Source: Pseudomonas sp. RC10
Lineage (GTDB): Bacteria; Pseudomonadota; Gammaproteobacteria; Pseudomonadales; Pseudomonadaceae
Direction: 5' to 3'
Assembly: GCF_038397775.1 (NCBI RefSeq)
Contig: NZ_CP151650.1
Location: 1-64,000, forward strand
DNA: 64,000 nucleotides
Part shown: positions 31,981-43,415 of the stretch, piece by piece
How the letters are laid out: each line of letters starts with the position of its first letter
How positions within the stretch are numbered: the stretch's first letter is position 1
The notes under the pieces: model-generated
What the model was told of the DNA's origin: nothing
Database searches by the model: none
What the model saw: only the letters and a program-made list of their open reading frames with translations
Translations under genes and position numbers: made by a program

Positions 31981-31993
31981 CGTCCAGTTGCTC

Positions 31994-32025
31994 AAAAAAA
32001 AGCCGACGTGAAGTCGGCTTTTGTT
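31994..32025 (+). terminator. Intrinsic terminator of crc
   Basis: AGCCGAC and GTCGGCT form a stem around TGAA, preceded by A8 and followed by TTTGTTT, just past the crc stop codon. Confidence 0.88.
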
Positions 32026-32067
32026 TGTCTGGCAGTTGGCACGCCCCTACAGACGTAGCAAAGCCCC

Positions 32068-32157
32068 TGTGGGAGCGAATTCATTCGCGAGAGGTCGGTA
32101 CATCCGACGCATTACCTTCGACCGTACCATCGTCTCGCGAATGAATTCGCTCCCACA
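32068..32157. repeat. REPIN-like inverted repeat pair, family B
   Basis: Arms TGTGGGAGCGAATTCATT and AATGAATTCGCTCCCACA flank about 45 bp. Both arms carry the same GGG/CCC variant, so pairing is preserved. Confidence 0.93.
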
Positions 32158-32180
32158 GAGTTGCCCAGCGCTGGCAGATA

Positions 32181-32549
32181 TTACTTGATCAACCGCCAGG
32201 TGAACGGATACCGGTAGGCAACCCCGTCATTTGCCTTGATGCCCGCAATGATCGTCAGCACCAGTGCGCCAATTCCCACCAGCATCAACAGCGGAAAGCC
32301 GATGACGATCACCATCAACAGAAAGCAGACCATCGCCGCAATGGCGACGGTGATCTGAAAATTCAGTGCTTCCTTGCCCTGGCTGTCGATGTACGGATCG
32401 GTTTCTTTCTTCAATTGCCAGACGATCAGCGGCCCCAGCAAATTGCCGAAGGGAAAGATCAACCCGAAAAACGCCGCGAAGTGGCACAGCATTGCCCACT
32501 GACGGACTTCCTTGCTCGGTGCGGATAACGGCGTCTGATCAATCATCAT
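32181..32549 (-). CDS. DUF4870 family membrane protein
   Basis: Small membrane protein of 122 residues with about three hydrophobic helices: one with GLIFPFGNLLGPLIVWQL near 33-50, and a hairpin from about 70 to 107 (VAIAAMVCFLLMVIVIGFPL, GIGALVLTIIAG). The central charged loop (KKETDPYIDSQGKEALNFQ) is a DUF4870 signature. The ATG at 32549 follows AGGGAAAG; a second ATG is the next codon. Function unknown. In this genus it regularly lies beside crc. Confidence 0.85.
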   Translation of the reverse strand: MMIDQTPLSAPSKEVRQWAMLCHFAAFFGLIFPFGNLLGPLIVWQLKKETDPYIDSQGKEALNFQITVAIAAMVCFLLMVIVIGFPLLMLVGIGALVLTIIAGIKANDGVAYRYPFTWRLIK

Positions 32550-32607
32550 GCTTTCCCTGTTCTGACGGTTGTGAAGCGAGCTGTGAATAAAACTGCGCGT
32601 GTAGCGA

Positions 32608-33330
32608 TCAGTCCGCCAATGCGGCTTTTTGCAATTCGAAGATTTCGTTCATGCCCTTCTGCGCCAAGGCCAGCATGGCGTTCAGGTCTTCAGGCTGGAA
32701 CGGCGCGCCTTCGGCAGTGCCCTGAACCTCGATGAAACCGCCTGCGCTGGTCATGACGACGTTCAGGTCGGTTTCGGCAGCGGAGTCTTCCAGGTAGTCC
32801 AGATCCAAAACGGGCTCACCCTGGTACATGCCAACGGAAACGGCAGCGATCATCTGCTTAAGCGGGTCGCCGCCCTTGAGACCACCGCGCTTCTTGATGG
32901 TTTTCAGTGCATCGACCAGCGCCACCATGGCACCCGTGATGGAAGCCGTGCGAGTGCCGCCGTCGGCCTGAATCACGTCGCAGTCCACGTACAAAGTAAT
33001 GTCACCCAGCTTGGACATGTCCAGCGCGGCGCGCAGAGAACGGCCGATCAGCCGCTGGATTTCCAGCGTACGTCCGCCTTGTTTGCCCTTGCTCGCTTCG
33101 CGCTGGTTACGCTCGCCGGTCGAGCGCGGCAGCATGCCGTACTCGGCGGTCAGCCAGCCTTGGCCCTGGCCTTTGAGAAAACGCGGGACGCCGTTTTCGA
33201 CGCTGACGGTGCAGATCACCTTGGTGTCGCCGAACTCGACCAGCACAGAACCCTCGGCGTGCTTGGTGTAGTTGCGGGTGATGCGGATCGAGCGGAGCTG
33301 ATCGGCAACGCGACCACTTGGACGTTTCAT
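32608..33330 (-). CDS. rph: Ribonuclease PH
   Basis: Phosphorolytic 3'-5' exoribonuclease that trims tRNA 3' ends. The 240-residue protein begins [20 protein letters not shown] and contains the family motifs [44 protein letters not shown] and [18 protein letters not shown]. The ATG at 33330 is the standard start. It is divergent from the yicC gene. Confidence 0.96.
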   Translation of the reverse strand: MKRPSGRVADQLRSIRITRNYTKHAEGSVLVEFGDTKVICTVSVENGVPRFLKGQGQGWLTAEYGMLPRSTGERNQREASKGKQGGRTLEIQRLIGRSLRAALDMSKLGDITLYVDCDVIQADGGTRTASITGAMVALVDALKTIKKRGGLKGGDPLKQMIAAVSVGMYQGEPVLDLDYLEDSAAETDLNVVMTSAGGFIEVQGTAEGAPFQPEDLNAMLALAQKGMNEIFELQKAALAD

Positions 33331-33618
33331 CTGGGATACCTGTGCTGAGACGGAAAACTGACGTGCATTATAGAGGCGCACGCCCTGCCTTGGGACAACT
33401 TGTAACGCTTCAATGATGATTGGCGCACGCCCAAGGTTACAGAAAGGCGCTGTAAGGCAGCGAAACAGCGACATTCTTTCACGGCTGCGACAATGCCACA
33501 TTTGGGCGCGCCCCCTGCTCTGAGCTACAATCTTGCGCCTTTATAGCCTGCCGTTTCTTCACGGCAACTTCGGGCGGCACATCGCCCCGTACGCCTGACT
33601 TTTTAGAGGTATTTTCCC

Positions 33619-35116
<1,498 letters not shown>

Positions 35117-35150
35117 TCACACCACTGCCCGCGTGGTGACACCGCGAACC

Positions 35151-35236
35151 TGTAGGAGTGAGCTTGCTCGCGATGCGTCAGATCAGGCACTGCATTCGCC
35201 TGATGGATAGCTATCGCGAGCAAGCTCACTCCTACA
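35151..35236. repeat. REPIN-like inverted repeat pair, family A
   Basis: Arms TGTAGGAGTGAGCTTGCT and AGCAAGCTCACTCCTACA flank about 38 bp between gmk and rpoZ. Confidence 0.93.
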
Positions 35237-35285
35237 GGGGCCGTGTGAAACACATCGAAAAAGCGCCAAAACCGACCGCTCGTGG

Positions 35286-35308
35286 CGTGCCGCTTGAAGC
35301 TTGTGGCC
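35286..35308. repeat. Single short element sharing TGCCGCTTGAAGCT with the pstA-pstB gap
   Basis: TGCCGCTTGAAGCTTGTGGC lies about 75 bases upstream of rpoZ. The first 14 bases recur at about 59449-59462 next to a hairpin. It resembles a remnant of a different extragenic repeat family. Confidence 0.5.
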
Positions 35309-35381
35309 GTCCACTTGTAAACTACCGAGTCCGCTCGCCCATCCGGGCACCGCGCATACGCATTTGCTACGAGGAATACCC

Positions 35382-35645
35382 ATGGCCCGCGTGACCGTTG
35401 AAGACTGCCTGGAACATGTAGATAACCGCTTTGAGCTGGTCATGCTCGCCACCAAACGTTCGCGTCAACTGGCGACCGGCGGCAAAGAGCCAAAGCTGGC
35501 CTGGGAAAACGACAAGCCTACCGTTGTTGCCCTGCGCGAAATCGCAGCGGGCCTGATGGATTACGCTGTTATTGCAGAAGCCGAAATCGTTGAAGATGAA
35601 CCACTGTTCGCTGCGTTCGAGGACGAGTCCAACGAGGCCGTCTAA
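35382..35645 (+). CDS. rpoZ: DNA-directed RNA polymerase omega subunit
   Basis: RNA polymerase assembly subunit of 87 residues; part of a ppGpp-binding site in proteobacteria. It starts [20 protein letters not shown] and has the conserved [11 protein letters not shown] and [13 protein letters not shown] segments. The ATG at 35382 follows CGAGGAATACCC. spoT follows 60 bases downstream, consistent with joint expression. Confidence 0.97.
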   Translation: MARVTVEDCLEHVDNRFELVMLATKRSRQLATGGKEPKLAWENDKPTVVALREIAAGLMDYAVIAEAEIVEDEPLFAAFEDESNEAV

Positions 35646-35705
35646 GCCTATGCCCGGTCGACGTAGCAACGCGCAGGGTCACCCGCTTCGGCAAGGAGTT
35701 CTCCC

Positions 35706-37814
35706 TTGCCGAGCATAGATGCCCTCGCCGATCGCCTCTCGACCTACCTCGGCGCCGACCAGGTCAATCTGGTTCGCCGAGCGTATTTCTACGCCGAACA
35801 AGCCCACGATGGCCAACGCCGTCGAAGCGGCGAAGCCTACGTCACGCACCCGCTGGCGGTGGCCAATATCCTTGCCGACATGCACATGGACCATCAGAGC
35901 CTGATGGCTGCGATGCTGCATGACGTGATCGAAGACACCGGTATCGCCAAGGAAGCGCTCTGTGCGCAGTTCGGCGAAACCGTGGCCGAACTGGTCGATG
36001 GCGTCAGCAAACTGACCCAGATGAACTTCGAGACCAAGGCCGAAGCGCAAGCCGAAAACTTCCAGAAGATGGCCATGGCCATGGCCCGCGACATTCGCGT
36101 GATCCTGGTCAAGCTCGCCGATCGCCTGCACAACATGCGCACCCTGGAAGTGCTGTCTGGCGAAAAACGCCGACGCATCGCTAAAGAAACCCTCGAAATC
36201 TACGCCCCCATCGCCAACCGCCTGGGCATGCACAGCGTGCGGATCGAATTCGAAGACCTGGGTTTCAAAGCCATGTACCCCATGCGCTCGTCGCGCATCG
36301 GTCAAGCCGTCAAACGTGCGCGCGGCAACCGCAAGGAACTGGTCAACAAGATCGAAGAGTCGCTGAGCCACTGCCTGGCAGTGGACGGCATCGAAGGCGA
36401 AGTCAGTGGACGGCAGAAGCACCTCTACGGCATCTACAAGAAGATGCGCGGCAAGCGTCGGGCCTTCAACGAAATCATGGACGTTTACGCGTTCCGGATC
36501 ATCGTAGACAAAGTAGACACCTGCTACCGCGTGCTAGGCGCTGTACATAATTTGTACAAACCGCTGCCCGGTCGCTTCAAGGACTACATTGCAATTCCCA
36601 AAGCCAACGGCTATCAGTCGTTGCACACCACGTTGTTTGGCATGCATGGCGTGCCCATCGAAATCCAGATCCGCACCCGCGAGATGGAAGAGATGGCCAA
36701 CAACGGCATCGCCGCGCACTGGTTGTACAAATCGTCGGGCGACGAGCAGCCGAAAGGCACCCATGCTCGCGCACGTCAGTGGGTCAAGGGCGTGCTGGAA
36801 ATGCAGCAACGCGCCGGCAACTCGCTGGAATTCATCGAGAGCGTGAAAATCGACCTGTTCCCGGACGAGGTCTACGTCTTCACCCCGAAAGGCCGGATCA
36901 TGGAGCTGCCCAAAGGCTCCACGGCGGTCGACTTCGCTTACGCGGTACACACTGACGTCGGTAACAGCTGCATTGCCTGTCGGATCAACCGTCGTCTGGC
37001 GCCACTGTCCGAACCGTTGCAAAGCGGCTCGACCGTCGAGATTGTCAGCGCTCCGGGCGCACGTCCGAACCCGGCCTGGCTCAACTTCGTGGTCACCGGC
37101 AAGGCGCGCACGCACATCCGACACGCCCTCAAACTGCAACGCCGCTCCGAGTCCATCAGCCTGGGCGAGCGCCTGCTGAACAAGGTGCTGAACGGCTTCG
37201 ACAGCACGCTGGACAAGATTCCGAACGAGCGCCTGCAACTGATCCTAGCCGAATACCGGGTAGAGGTCATTGAAGACCTCCTCGAAGACATCGGCCTGGG
37301 CAACCGCATGGCTTATGTCGTCGCTCGCCGCCTGCTGGCCAGCGAAGGCGAAGAGCTGCCGAGCGCCGAAGGGCCGCTGGCAATTCGCGGCACCGAAGGC
37401 CTCGTGCTCAGCTACGCCAAATGCTGTACGCCAATTCCGGGCGACCCGATCGTGGGCCACTTGTCGGCGGGCAAAGGCATGGTCGTGCACCTGGACAACT
37501 GCCGCAACATCAGTGAAATCCGCCACAACCCGGAAAAATGCATCCAGCTGTCCTGGGCCAAGGACGTCACCGGCGAATTCAATGTCGAGCTGCGGGTCGA
37601 GCTGGAGCATCAGCGCGGGCTCATTGCCCTGCTGGCGAGCAGCGTCAACGCGGCCGATGGCAACATCGAGAAAATCAGCATGGACGAACGCGATGGTCGT
37701 ATCAGCGTGGTCCAACTGGTGGTCAGCGTGCACGACCGCGTGCATCTGGCCCGAGTGATCAAGAAACTGCGCGCCCTTACTGGCGTGATCCGCATCACCC
37801 GCATGCGCGCGTAG
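35706..37814 (+). CDS. spoT: Bifunctional (p)ppGpp synthase/hydrolase SpoT
   Basis: RelA/SpoT homologue of 702 residues controlling the stringent alarmone. The N-terminal HD hydrolase is intact (catalytic HD at 72-73 in [12 protein letters not shown]). The synthase region holds [24 protein letters not shown] and [17 protein letters not shown]. Then come a TGS domain ([19 protein letters not shown], about 385-445), a helical/zinc-finger-like part with [10 protein letters not shown], and a C-terminal ACT domain. The start is TTG at 35706, preceded by AAGGAG at good spacing. A ridA paralogue follows. Confidence 0.96.
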   Translation: MPSIDALADRLSTYLGADQVNLVRRAYFYAEQAHDGQRRRSGEAYVTHPLAVANILADMHMDHQSLMAAMLHDVIEDTGIAKEALCAQFGETVAELVDGVSKLTQMNFETKAEAQAENFQKMAMAMARDIRVILVKLADRLHNMRTLEVLSGEKRRRIAKETLEIYAPIANRLGMHSVRIEFEDLGFKAMYPMRSSRIGQAVKRARGNRKELVNKIEESLSHCLAVDGIEGEVSGRQKHLYGIYKKMRGKRRAFNEIMDVYAFRIIVDKVDTCYRVLGAVHNLYKPLPGRFKDYIAIPKANGYQSLHTTLFGMHGVPIEIQIRTREMEEMANNGIAAHWLYKSSGDEQPKGTHARARQWVKGVLEMQQRAGNSLEFIESVKIDLFPDEVYVFTPKGRIMELPKGSTAVDFAYAVHTDVGNSCIACRINRRLAPLSEPLQSGSTVEIVSAPGARPNPAWLNFVVTGKARTHIRHALKLQRRSESISLGERLLNKVLNGFDSTLDKIPNERLQLILAEYRVEVIEDLLEDIGLGNRMAYVVARRLLASEGEELPSAEGPLAIRGTEGLVLSYAKCCTPIPGDPIVGHLSAGKGMVVHLDNCRNISEIRHNPEKCIQLSWAKDVTGEFNVELRVELEHQRGLIALLASSVNAADGNIEKISMDERDGRISVVQLVVSVHDRVHLARVIKKLRALTGVIRITRMRA

Positions 37815-37837
37815 CCAACCGCCAACAGGAGTTTTTC

Positions 37838-38218
37838 ATGAGCAAGACCGTTATCTCCAGCGACAAAGCCCCTGCCGCCATCGGCACGTATTCTCAGGCG
37901 ATCAAAGCTGGCAATACCGTCTACATGTCCGGCCAGATTCCTCTGGACCCGAAAACCATGGAACTGGTCGAAGGCTTCGAAGCCCAGACCGTTCAGGTGT
38001 TCGAAAACCTGAAGGCCGTGGCTGAAGCGGCAGGCGGTTCGTTCAAGGACATCGTCAAGCTGAACATCTTCCTGACCGACCTGAGCCACTTCGCCAAGGT
38101 CAACGAAATCATGGGCAAATACTTCGAACAGCCTTACCCGGCCCGTGCTGCCATCGGCGTTGCCGCGCTGCCACGTGGCGCCCAGGTCGAAATGGACGCT
38201 GTGCTGGTCATCGAGTAA
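37838..38218 (+). CDS. ridA: RidA family reactive-intermediate deaminase
   Basis: Enamine/imine deaminase of 126 residues that detoxifies 2-aminoacrylate formed by PLP enzymes. Key segments are [30 protein letters not shown], and [20 protein letters not shown] with the carboxylate-binding arginine. A strong CAGGAG precedes the ATG at 37838. It directly follows spoT, as in many Pseudomonas, and is closer to canonical RidA than the dad-linked paralogue. Confidence 0.95.
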   Translation: MSKTVISSDKAPAAIGTYSQAIKAGNTVYMSGQIPLDPKTMELVEGFEAQTVQVFENLKAVAEAAGGSFKDIVKLNIFLTDLSHFAKVNEIMGKYFEQPYPARAAIGVAALPRGAQVEMDAVLVIE

Positions 38219-38278
38219 ATCCCTCGCGGAGCGCCTACACGCTCCGCCACCCTCTCAGAGCAACGGAAGGACTCCGCC

Positions 38279-39022
38279 ATGCGTATGCGCGTCGCGTTCG
38301 CTTTCTCGCTGCTGGCCGCAATGCTGACCGGTTGCGCCAGCCACTCCAACAAGACGCCCGAGGGTGTCTGGATCAACCAGGCGGCCATCGATGCTGCAGC
38401 CGAAGGTGGCAATCTGCGCCAGTCGTTGTTGGCTTACGGGCCGACGCTGGAGTGGAATATCAACACGGCAGCGGGTCAGGCGACGTCTTATAACGGCTTT
38501 GAGCTGACCGAGGGCAAGATTGCCAAGGACCCGAAAGGCGACTGGAAGGTCAACGTCTACGGCAGCGCCTCCGACGATTTGAAGCTCAAAGGTGATGAGC
38601 TGGTGCAGGCTGCCAGTGACACCGGCCCCGAGCAGCACTTTCGCACTCCCAAGGAAGCCGCTCCAGCAGGCGCCCAGCCAGGAACCAGCTTTGAACGTGC
38701 GCTCTACACCGCTTATCTGGGCGGCAAGTGGACCATCGTCAACGGCGACGGCCAGGGCAGCGTCGTCGAATTCGAACCCGATGGCAGCGTGAGCGGATTG
38801 CCGGGCAATGACCGTTATGCGCTGTGTCTGGCAGGCGACTGCGCGGCCATGAGTGGCGAATACGACAGCATGTGGCTGGAGAAAAACGAGCGCGGCAACC
38901 CGTGGGTGTTCGTCCGCCAAGGCAAACAGCTGGAAATCTTTCAGGCGGTGAACAATGCCCAGGCGACCGAAATGCCGGACCTTCGTCCGGGCGAGCGGCA
39001 CTGGGTGCTGGAGAAGAACTAG
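38279..39022 (+). CDS. Conserved lipoprotein of unknown function
   Basis: Predicted lipoprotein of 247 residues: signal MRMRVAFAFSLLAAMLTG with lipobox LTGC (Cys19). The mature part has a glutamine/alanine-rich N-terminal half and a C-terminal half with YLGGKWTIVNGDGQGSVVEF, a cysteine pair (ALCLAGDC) and KNERGNPWVFVRQGKQLEIF, suggesting a small beta-rich lipocalin-like or META-like fold. I do not recognise a named family. It follows ridA by 60 bases, possibly in the same transcript. Confidence 0.75.
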   Translation: MRMRVAFAFSLLAAMLTGCASHSNKTPEGVWINQAAIDAAAEGGNLRQSLLAYGPTLEWNINTAAGQATSYNGFELTEGKIAKDPKGDWKVNVYGSASDDLKLKGDELVQAASDTGPEQHFRTPKEAAPAGAQPGTSFERALYTAYLGGKWTIVNGDGQGSVVEFEPDGSVSGLPGNDRYALCLAGDCAAMSGEYDSMWLEKNERGNPWVFVRQGKQLEIFQAVNNAQATEMPDLRPGERHWVLEKN

Positions 39023-39068
39023 CCTCAATCGCCTACCAGGCTGTGTCCGTCGCTAGAGCGAACCCACC

Positions 39069-39156
39069 TGTAGGAGCGAATTCATTCGCGAAAATCTCCC
39101 AGCCGATAGAGATGTATCGTCTGGGTCGATCATTCGCGAATAAATTCGCTCCTACA
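39069..39156. repeat. REPIN-like inverted repeat pair, family B
   Basis: Left arm TGTAGGAGCGAATTCATT; right arm CGAATAAATTCGCTCCTACA has one change. Lies between converging genes. Confidence 0.92.
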
Positions 39157-39176
39157 GGCTGAGTTCACGTTGGCTG

Positions 39177-40037
39177 TTACGAGGCTTCCCCCGCCAACAG
39201 CGCCTCATACCCCTCTTTATAACTCGCGTACTGCGGCACCCAGCCCAGCGCTCTTGCCCTGGCGTTGCTGCAACGTTTGCTGCCCGTGCGGCGGACGGTG
39301 TTTTCGTCCGACCACTGCGTAACGCCCAGCCGCTCACGCATCCAGTCCACCACCTCCGCCAACGGCGCGGGGGCATCGTCGACACCGATGTAGCAGTCCT
39401 CCAGCACCCTCCCGTCAGCATCGGCCTGGAGCAGAAACGCCAACAGATTTGCCGCATCATCGGCGTGAATTCGGTTGCCATACAAAGGCGGCTCGACAGC
39501 CACGCTGTAGCCTTGACGTACCCGGTTCATCAAATCACTGCGACCCGGCCCGTAAATGCCGGTGAGACGGACGACACTCGCAGGCCAGCCGCTGGTGAGC
39601 GCTACCTGTTCGGCCTCGCGCATGATCTGTCCGGAAAATCCTGAAGCCTCGGCTGGAGAGGTTTCGTCAATCCATTCTCCATGCTGCTGCCCATACACAC
39701 TGCTGCTTGATACGAACAGCACCCGCCGTGGTTTCTGCCCGCTGCGCGCGATCCAGCCCAGCACGTTGCGCAATCCCTGCACGTACGCCGCCCGGTAACC
39801 CGCTTCATCCCGCTCCGTGGGAGTTGCGCAATACACCAGATAATCGATTCGCCCTTCAGGCCATTGCTCCGGAATCCGCGCATCGAACAGATCACCACTG
39901 ACGCCCCGCACGCCTTGCGGCAATTTCGCCACGTTCCTGCGCAGTCCATACACCGACCATCTCTGTTGCAGCAACCGGGAGGCCAGACGCCCTCCGATGT
40001 CGCCACATCCGGCAATCAAAACGGATGGCGTTGCCAT
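39177..40037 (-). CDS. NAD(P)-dependent epimerase/dehydratase-like protein (YeeZ type)
   Basis: Extended SDR-like Rossmann protein of 286 residues: SVLIAGCGDIGGRLASRLLQ (GxxGxxG, about 4-23), VLFVSSSSVYG and YGNRIHADDAANLLAFLLQ. A YxxxK catalytic lysine is not evident: the tyrosine of SSVYGQQHGEWI is followed by a loop and GQIMREAEQ, as in YeeZ-like proteins lacking the usual pair. The ATG at 40037 has TGGAG upstream. Substrate unknown. Confidence 0.83.
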   Translation of the reverse strand: MATPSVLIAGCGDIGGRLASRLLQQRWSVYGLRRNVAKLPQGVRGVSGDLFDARIPEQWPEGRIDYLVYCATPTERDEAGYRAAYVQGLRNVLGWIARSGQKPRRVLFVSSSSVYGQQHGEWIDETSPAEASGFSGQIMREAEQVALTSGWPASVVRLTGIYGPGRSDLMNRVRQGYSVAVEPPLYGNRIHADDAANLLAFLLQADADGRVLEDCYIGVDDAPAPLAEVVDWMRERLGVTQWSDENTVRRTGSKRCSNARARALGWVPQYASYKEGYEALLAGEAS

Positions 40038-40248
40038 GACAATCTCCACATCAAAAATAGGTTTGAGCCCATGATTCCGGGCCTAAAAGCGACCACCGGG
40101 ACGCGTTCGTGTTAAAAAAAGATACTCTATTACTTTTGTTAACAAGAATTACTTGCAATAATACCGGCCCTTTGTTCTCCTCCGCTCGCCTCGCGCCAGC
40201 GTGACGCACTTAGAACGAAACACCTTTTCAATATCAGGTCGGGCCAGC

Positions 40249-41217
40249 ATGACACGCACTCAATCCCCCGCTTCCCCCACTATGTCTTCAGGTCTGCCAC
40301 GCGCAGTTCGTGCACTCGCAGCGGTGTTGTTCAGCCTGATGCTGACACCCATCGCCTTCGCCGACTCCAATGCCCCCGCGCAAACGCCTGCCGTGCAATC
40401 GGCCGCGCCAACCGCCACCCCAGTGGACACCTCGGCAGCGCCTGCCGTTCAAGACCCTGCCGCACCGACCGAGTCGCTTGAAGCCGCTGCACAAGACAAC
40501 AGCCTGGGTATGTCCCATGACCTGTCGCCGTGGGGCATGTACAAAAACGCCGACATCGTCGTCAAAGCCGTGATGATCGGCCTGGCCATCGCCTCGATCA
40601 TCACGTGGACCATCTGGATCGCCAAAGGCTTCGAACTGCTGGGCGCCAAGCGTCGCCTCAAGGGCGAAATCGCCGCCCTCAAACGCGCGCGTACTCTGGA
40701 CGAAGCCAGCGCCGGTGCCAAGAAGCAAGGCACGCTCGCCAATCTTCTGGTTCATGACGCCCTCGAAGAAATGCACCTGTCGGTGAACAGCCGCGAACGC
40801 GAGGGCATCAAGGAACGCGTCAGCTTCCGTCTGGAGCGTCTGGTTGCCGCGTGCGGTCGCAACATGAGCATGGGCACCGGCGTACTCGCCACCATCGGTT
40901 CCACCGCGCCGTTCGTGGGCCTGTTCGGCACCGTGTGGGGCATCATGAACAGCTTCATCGGCATCGCCAAGACTCAGACCACCAACCTCGCCGTCGTAGC
41001 GCCAGGTATCGCCGAAGCCCTGCTCGCTACGGCACTGGGTCTGGTCGCCGCGATTCCGGCGGTGGTGATCTACAACGTCTTCGCCCGCTCCATCGCAGGC
41101 TATAAGGCGCAAGTGTCCGATGCCTCGGCACAGGTTCTGTTGCTCGTCAGCCGCGATCTGGATCACCAGCCCGCCGTTGAACGTGCCCAACAGCCGCACA
41201 TGGTAAAAATGGGGTAA
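40249..41217 (+). CDS. exbB: TonB-system energizer ExbB
   Basis: Inner-membrane proton-channel subunit that powers TonB with ExbD. The 322-residue protein has an N-terminal cleavable segment and an extra Ala/Pro/Thr-rich region (about 35-85) before three transmembrane helices: VVKAVMIGLAIASIITWTIW near 105-124, LATIGSTAPFVGLFGTVWGI near 213-232, and a third near 265-285 (EALLATALGLVAAIPAVVIY). The long N-terminus is common in Pseudomonas. The ATG at 40249 has AGG upstream; a GTG at 40201 is less likely. exbD and tonB follow. Confidence 0.93.
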   Translation: MTRTQSPASPTMSSGLPRAVRALAAVLFSLMLTPIAFADSNAPAQTPAVQSAAPTATPVDTSAAPAVQDPAAPTESLEAAAQDNSLGMSHDLSPWGMYKNADIVVKAVMIGLAIASIITWTIWIAKGFELLGAKRRLKGEIAALKRARTLDEASAGAKKQGTLANLLVHDALEEMHLSVNSREREGIKERVSFRLERLVAACGRNMSMGTGVLATIGSTAPFVGLFGTVWGIMNSFIGIAKTQTTNLAVVAPGIAEALLATALGLVAAIPAVVIYNVFARSIAGYKAQVSDASAQVLLLVSRDLDHQPAVERAQQPHMVKMG

Positions 41218-41220
41218 ACC

Positions 41221-41642
<422 letters not shown>

Positions 41643-41646
<4 letters not shown>

Positions 41647-42386
41647 TCAATACGCGCCAAAAACTGACGCGCTATAGCGGTAGTCTGTTGTTGGTGCTGG
41701 CGGTCCACGCCGTGGCGATTCTCGTCGCCCTGCGGTGGTCCTCTCCGCAGGCCGTCGAACTGCCACCGGCCGCGATGATGATCGAGCTGGCGCCTGTTCC
41801 CGAGCCAGCACCGCCGCCACCGCCGAAAGTCGTTCAACCGCCGCAGCCCCCTGCGCCTGAAGAGCAACTGCCGATTCCGCCTATCGCCGAAGCGCCAAAA
41901 CCCGAAATCGCGATTCCGAAACCGGTCAAGCCGAAGCCCAAGCCTCAGCCGCCGAAGCCGGTGAAGAAAGTCGAGCCGCCGAAGGAAGAGAAGCCTGCCG
42001 ATGAAAAACCGGTAGACACTCAGCCGTCCAACGCCAAGCCGGAAAAATCCGCGGCACCCGAACAGGCCCCGCCTGCGCCGCCGAGTACCGCATTGCCAAG
42101 CTGGCAGGGCGACTTGCTGCGTCACCTGAGCAAATTCAAGAAGTACCCGGAAGACGCGCGCCGTCGCGGCATGCAAGGCATCAACCGTCTGCGCTTCGTC
42201 GTCGATGGTGAAGGTCGCGTGCTGTCGTACGAAATCGCGGGGGGGTCGGGCAGTGCGGCACTGGATCGGGCGACGCTGGAAATGATCCGTCGCGCTCAGC
42301 CGCTGCCCAAGCCGCCACCGGAATTGCTCAACAATGGCACGCTCGAAGTCGTTGCGCCGTTCGTTTACTCGTTGGATAAACGCTGA
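41643..42386 (+). CDS. tonB: Energy transducer TonB
   Basis: Links ExbBD to outer-membrane receptors for iron-siderophore and vitamin uptake. The 247-residue protein has a short cytosolic N-terminus, one transmembrane helix (LLLVLAVHAVAILVALRW, about 13-30), a long proline/lysine/glutamate-rich periplasmic spacer (about 50-150) and a C-terminal TonB domain (KYPEDARRRGMQGINRLRFV, LDRATLEMIRRAQPLPKPP). The four-base overlap with exbD supports coupling. Confidence 0.95.
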
Positions 42387-42477
42387 AACGACGTTTTTAC
42401 AAAGACAGAGTGCCTGATAACGTGCGTCTATCGATTGCACCCGCTATGCTGGGGCCGCAACTTCATGGACGCACGCT

Positions 42478-43407
42478 ATGACCCTCACAGAATTGCGCTA
42501 TATCGTTACCCTCGCTCAAGAGCAGCATTTCGGCCACGCGGCCGAGCGCTGCCATGTCAGCCAGCCGACGCTGTCGGTGGGCGTGAAGAAGCTGGAAGAT
42601 GAACTCGGTGTGCTGATTTTCGAGCGCAGCAAGAGTGCGGTACGTCTTACGCCGGTTGGCGAGGGCATCGTGGCTCAGGCACAGAAGGTGCTCGAACAAG
42701 CTCAAGGCATCCGTGAACTCGCCCAGACCGGCAAGAACCAACTGACCGCCCCGCTCAAAGTCGGCGCGATCTACACCGTCGGGCCTTACCTGTTCCCTCA
42801 TCTGATTCCGCAACTGCATCGCGTCGCCCCGCAAATGCCGTTGTACATCGAAGAGAACTTCACTCACGTGCTGCGCGACAAGCTGCGCAACGGCGAACTC
42901 GACGCGATCATCATCGCTCTGCCGTTCAACGAAGCCGACGTGCTGACCATGTCGCTGTACGACGAGCCGTTCTACGTGCTGATGCCAGCCGACCACGCGT
43001 GGACCCAGAAAGCCACCATCGACGCTTCGGCGCTGAACGATAAGAGCCTGCTGCTGTTGGGCGAAGGCCACTGCTTCCGCGATCAGGTCCTCGAAGCCTG
43101 CCCGACGCTGGTCAAGGGCGGCGACAGTGCCAAGCACACCACGGTCGAATCCAGTTCGCTGGAAACCATCCGTCATATGGTTGCGTCGGGGCTTGGGGTA
43201 TCGATTCTGCCGATGTCCGCTGTGGACAGTCACCACTACGCGCCTGGCGTGATCGAGGTCCGTCCGCTGTCGCCACCTGTGCCGTTCCGCACAGTGGCCA
43301 TCGCCTGGCGTGCCAGTTTCCCACGGCCTAAAGCCATCGAAATCCTGGCTGACTCGATCCGCCTGTGCTCGGTTGCGCGCCCTAAAGCCCAGGCCGAAGC
43401 GAGCTAA
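42478..43407 (+). CDS. oxyR: Hydrogen-peroxide sensor OxyR
   Basis: LysR-type activator of peroxide defence, 309 residues. The N-terminal winged helix (LRYIVTLAQEQHFGHAAERC ... QPTLSVGVKKLEDELG) is followed by the regulatory domain with both redox cysteines at the canonical positions C199 and C208 (GEGHCFRDQVLEAC). Their presence argues for a functional peroxide switch. recG follows eight bases downstream and is likely cotranscribed, as known in Pseudomonas. Confidence 0.97.
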   Translation: MTLTELRYIVTLAQEQHFGHAAERCHVSQPTLSVGVKKLEDELGVLIFERSKSAVRLTPVGEGIVAQAQKVLEQAQGIRELAQTGKNQLTAPLKVGAIYTVGPYLFPHLIPQLHRVAPQMPLYIEENFTHVLRDKLRNGELDAIIIALPFNEADVLTMSLYDEPFYVLMPADHAWTQKATIDASALNDKSLLLLGEGHCFRDQVLEACPTLVKGGDSAKHTTVESSSLETIRHMVASGLGVSILPMSAVDSHHYAPGVIEVRPLSPPVPFRTVAIAWRASFPRPKAIEILADSIRLCSVARPKAQAEAS

Positions 43408-43415
43408 GTGGCGGT

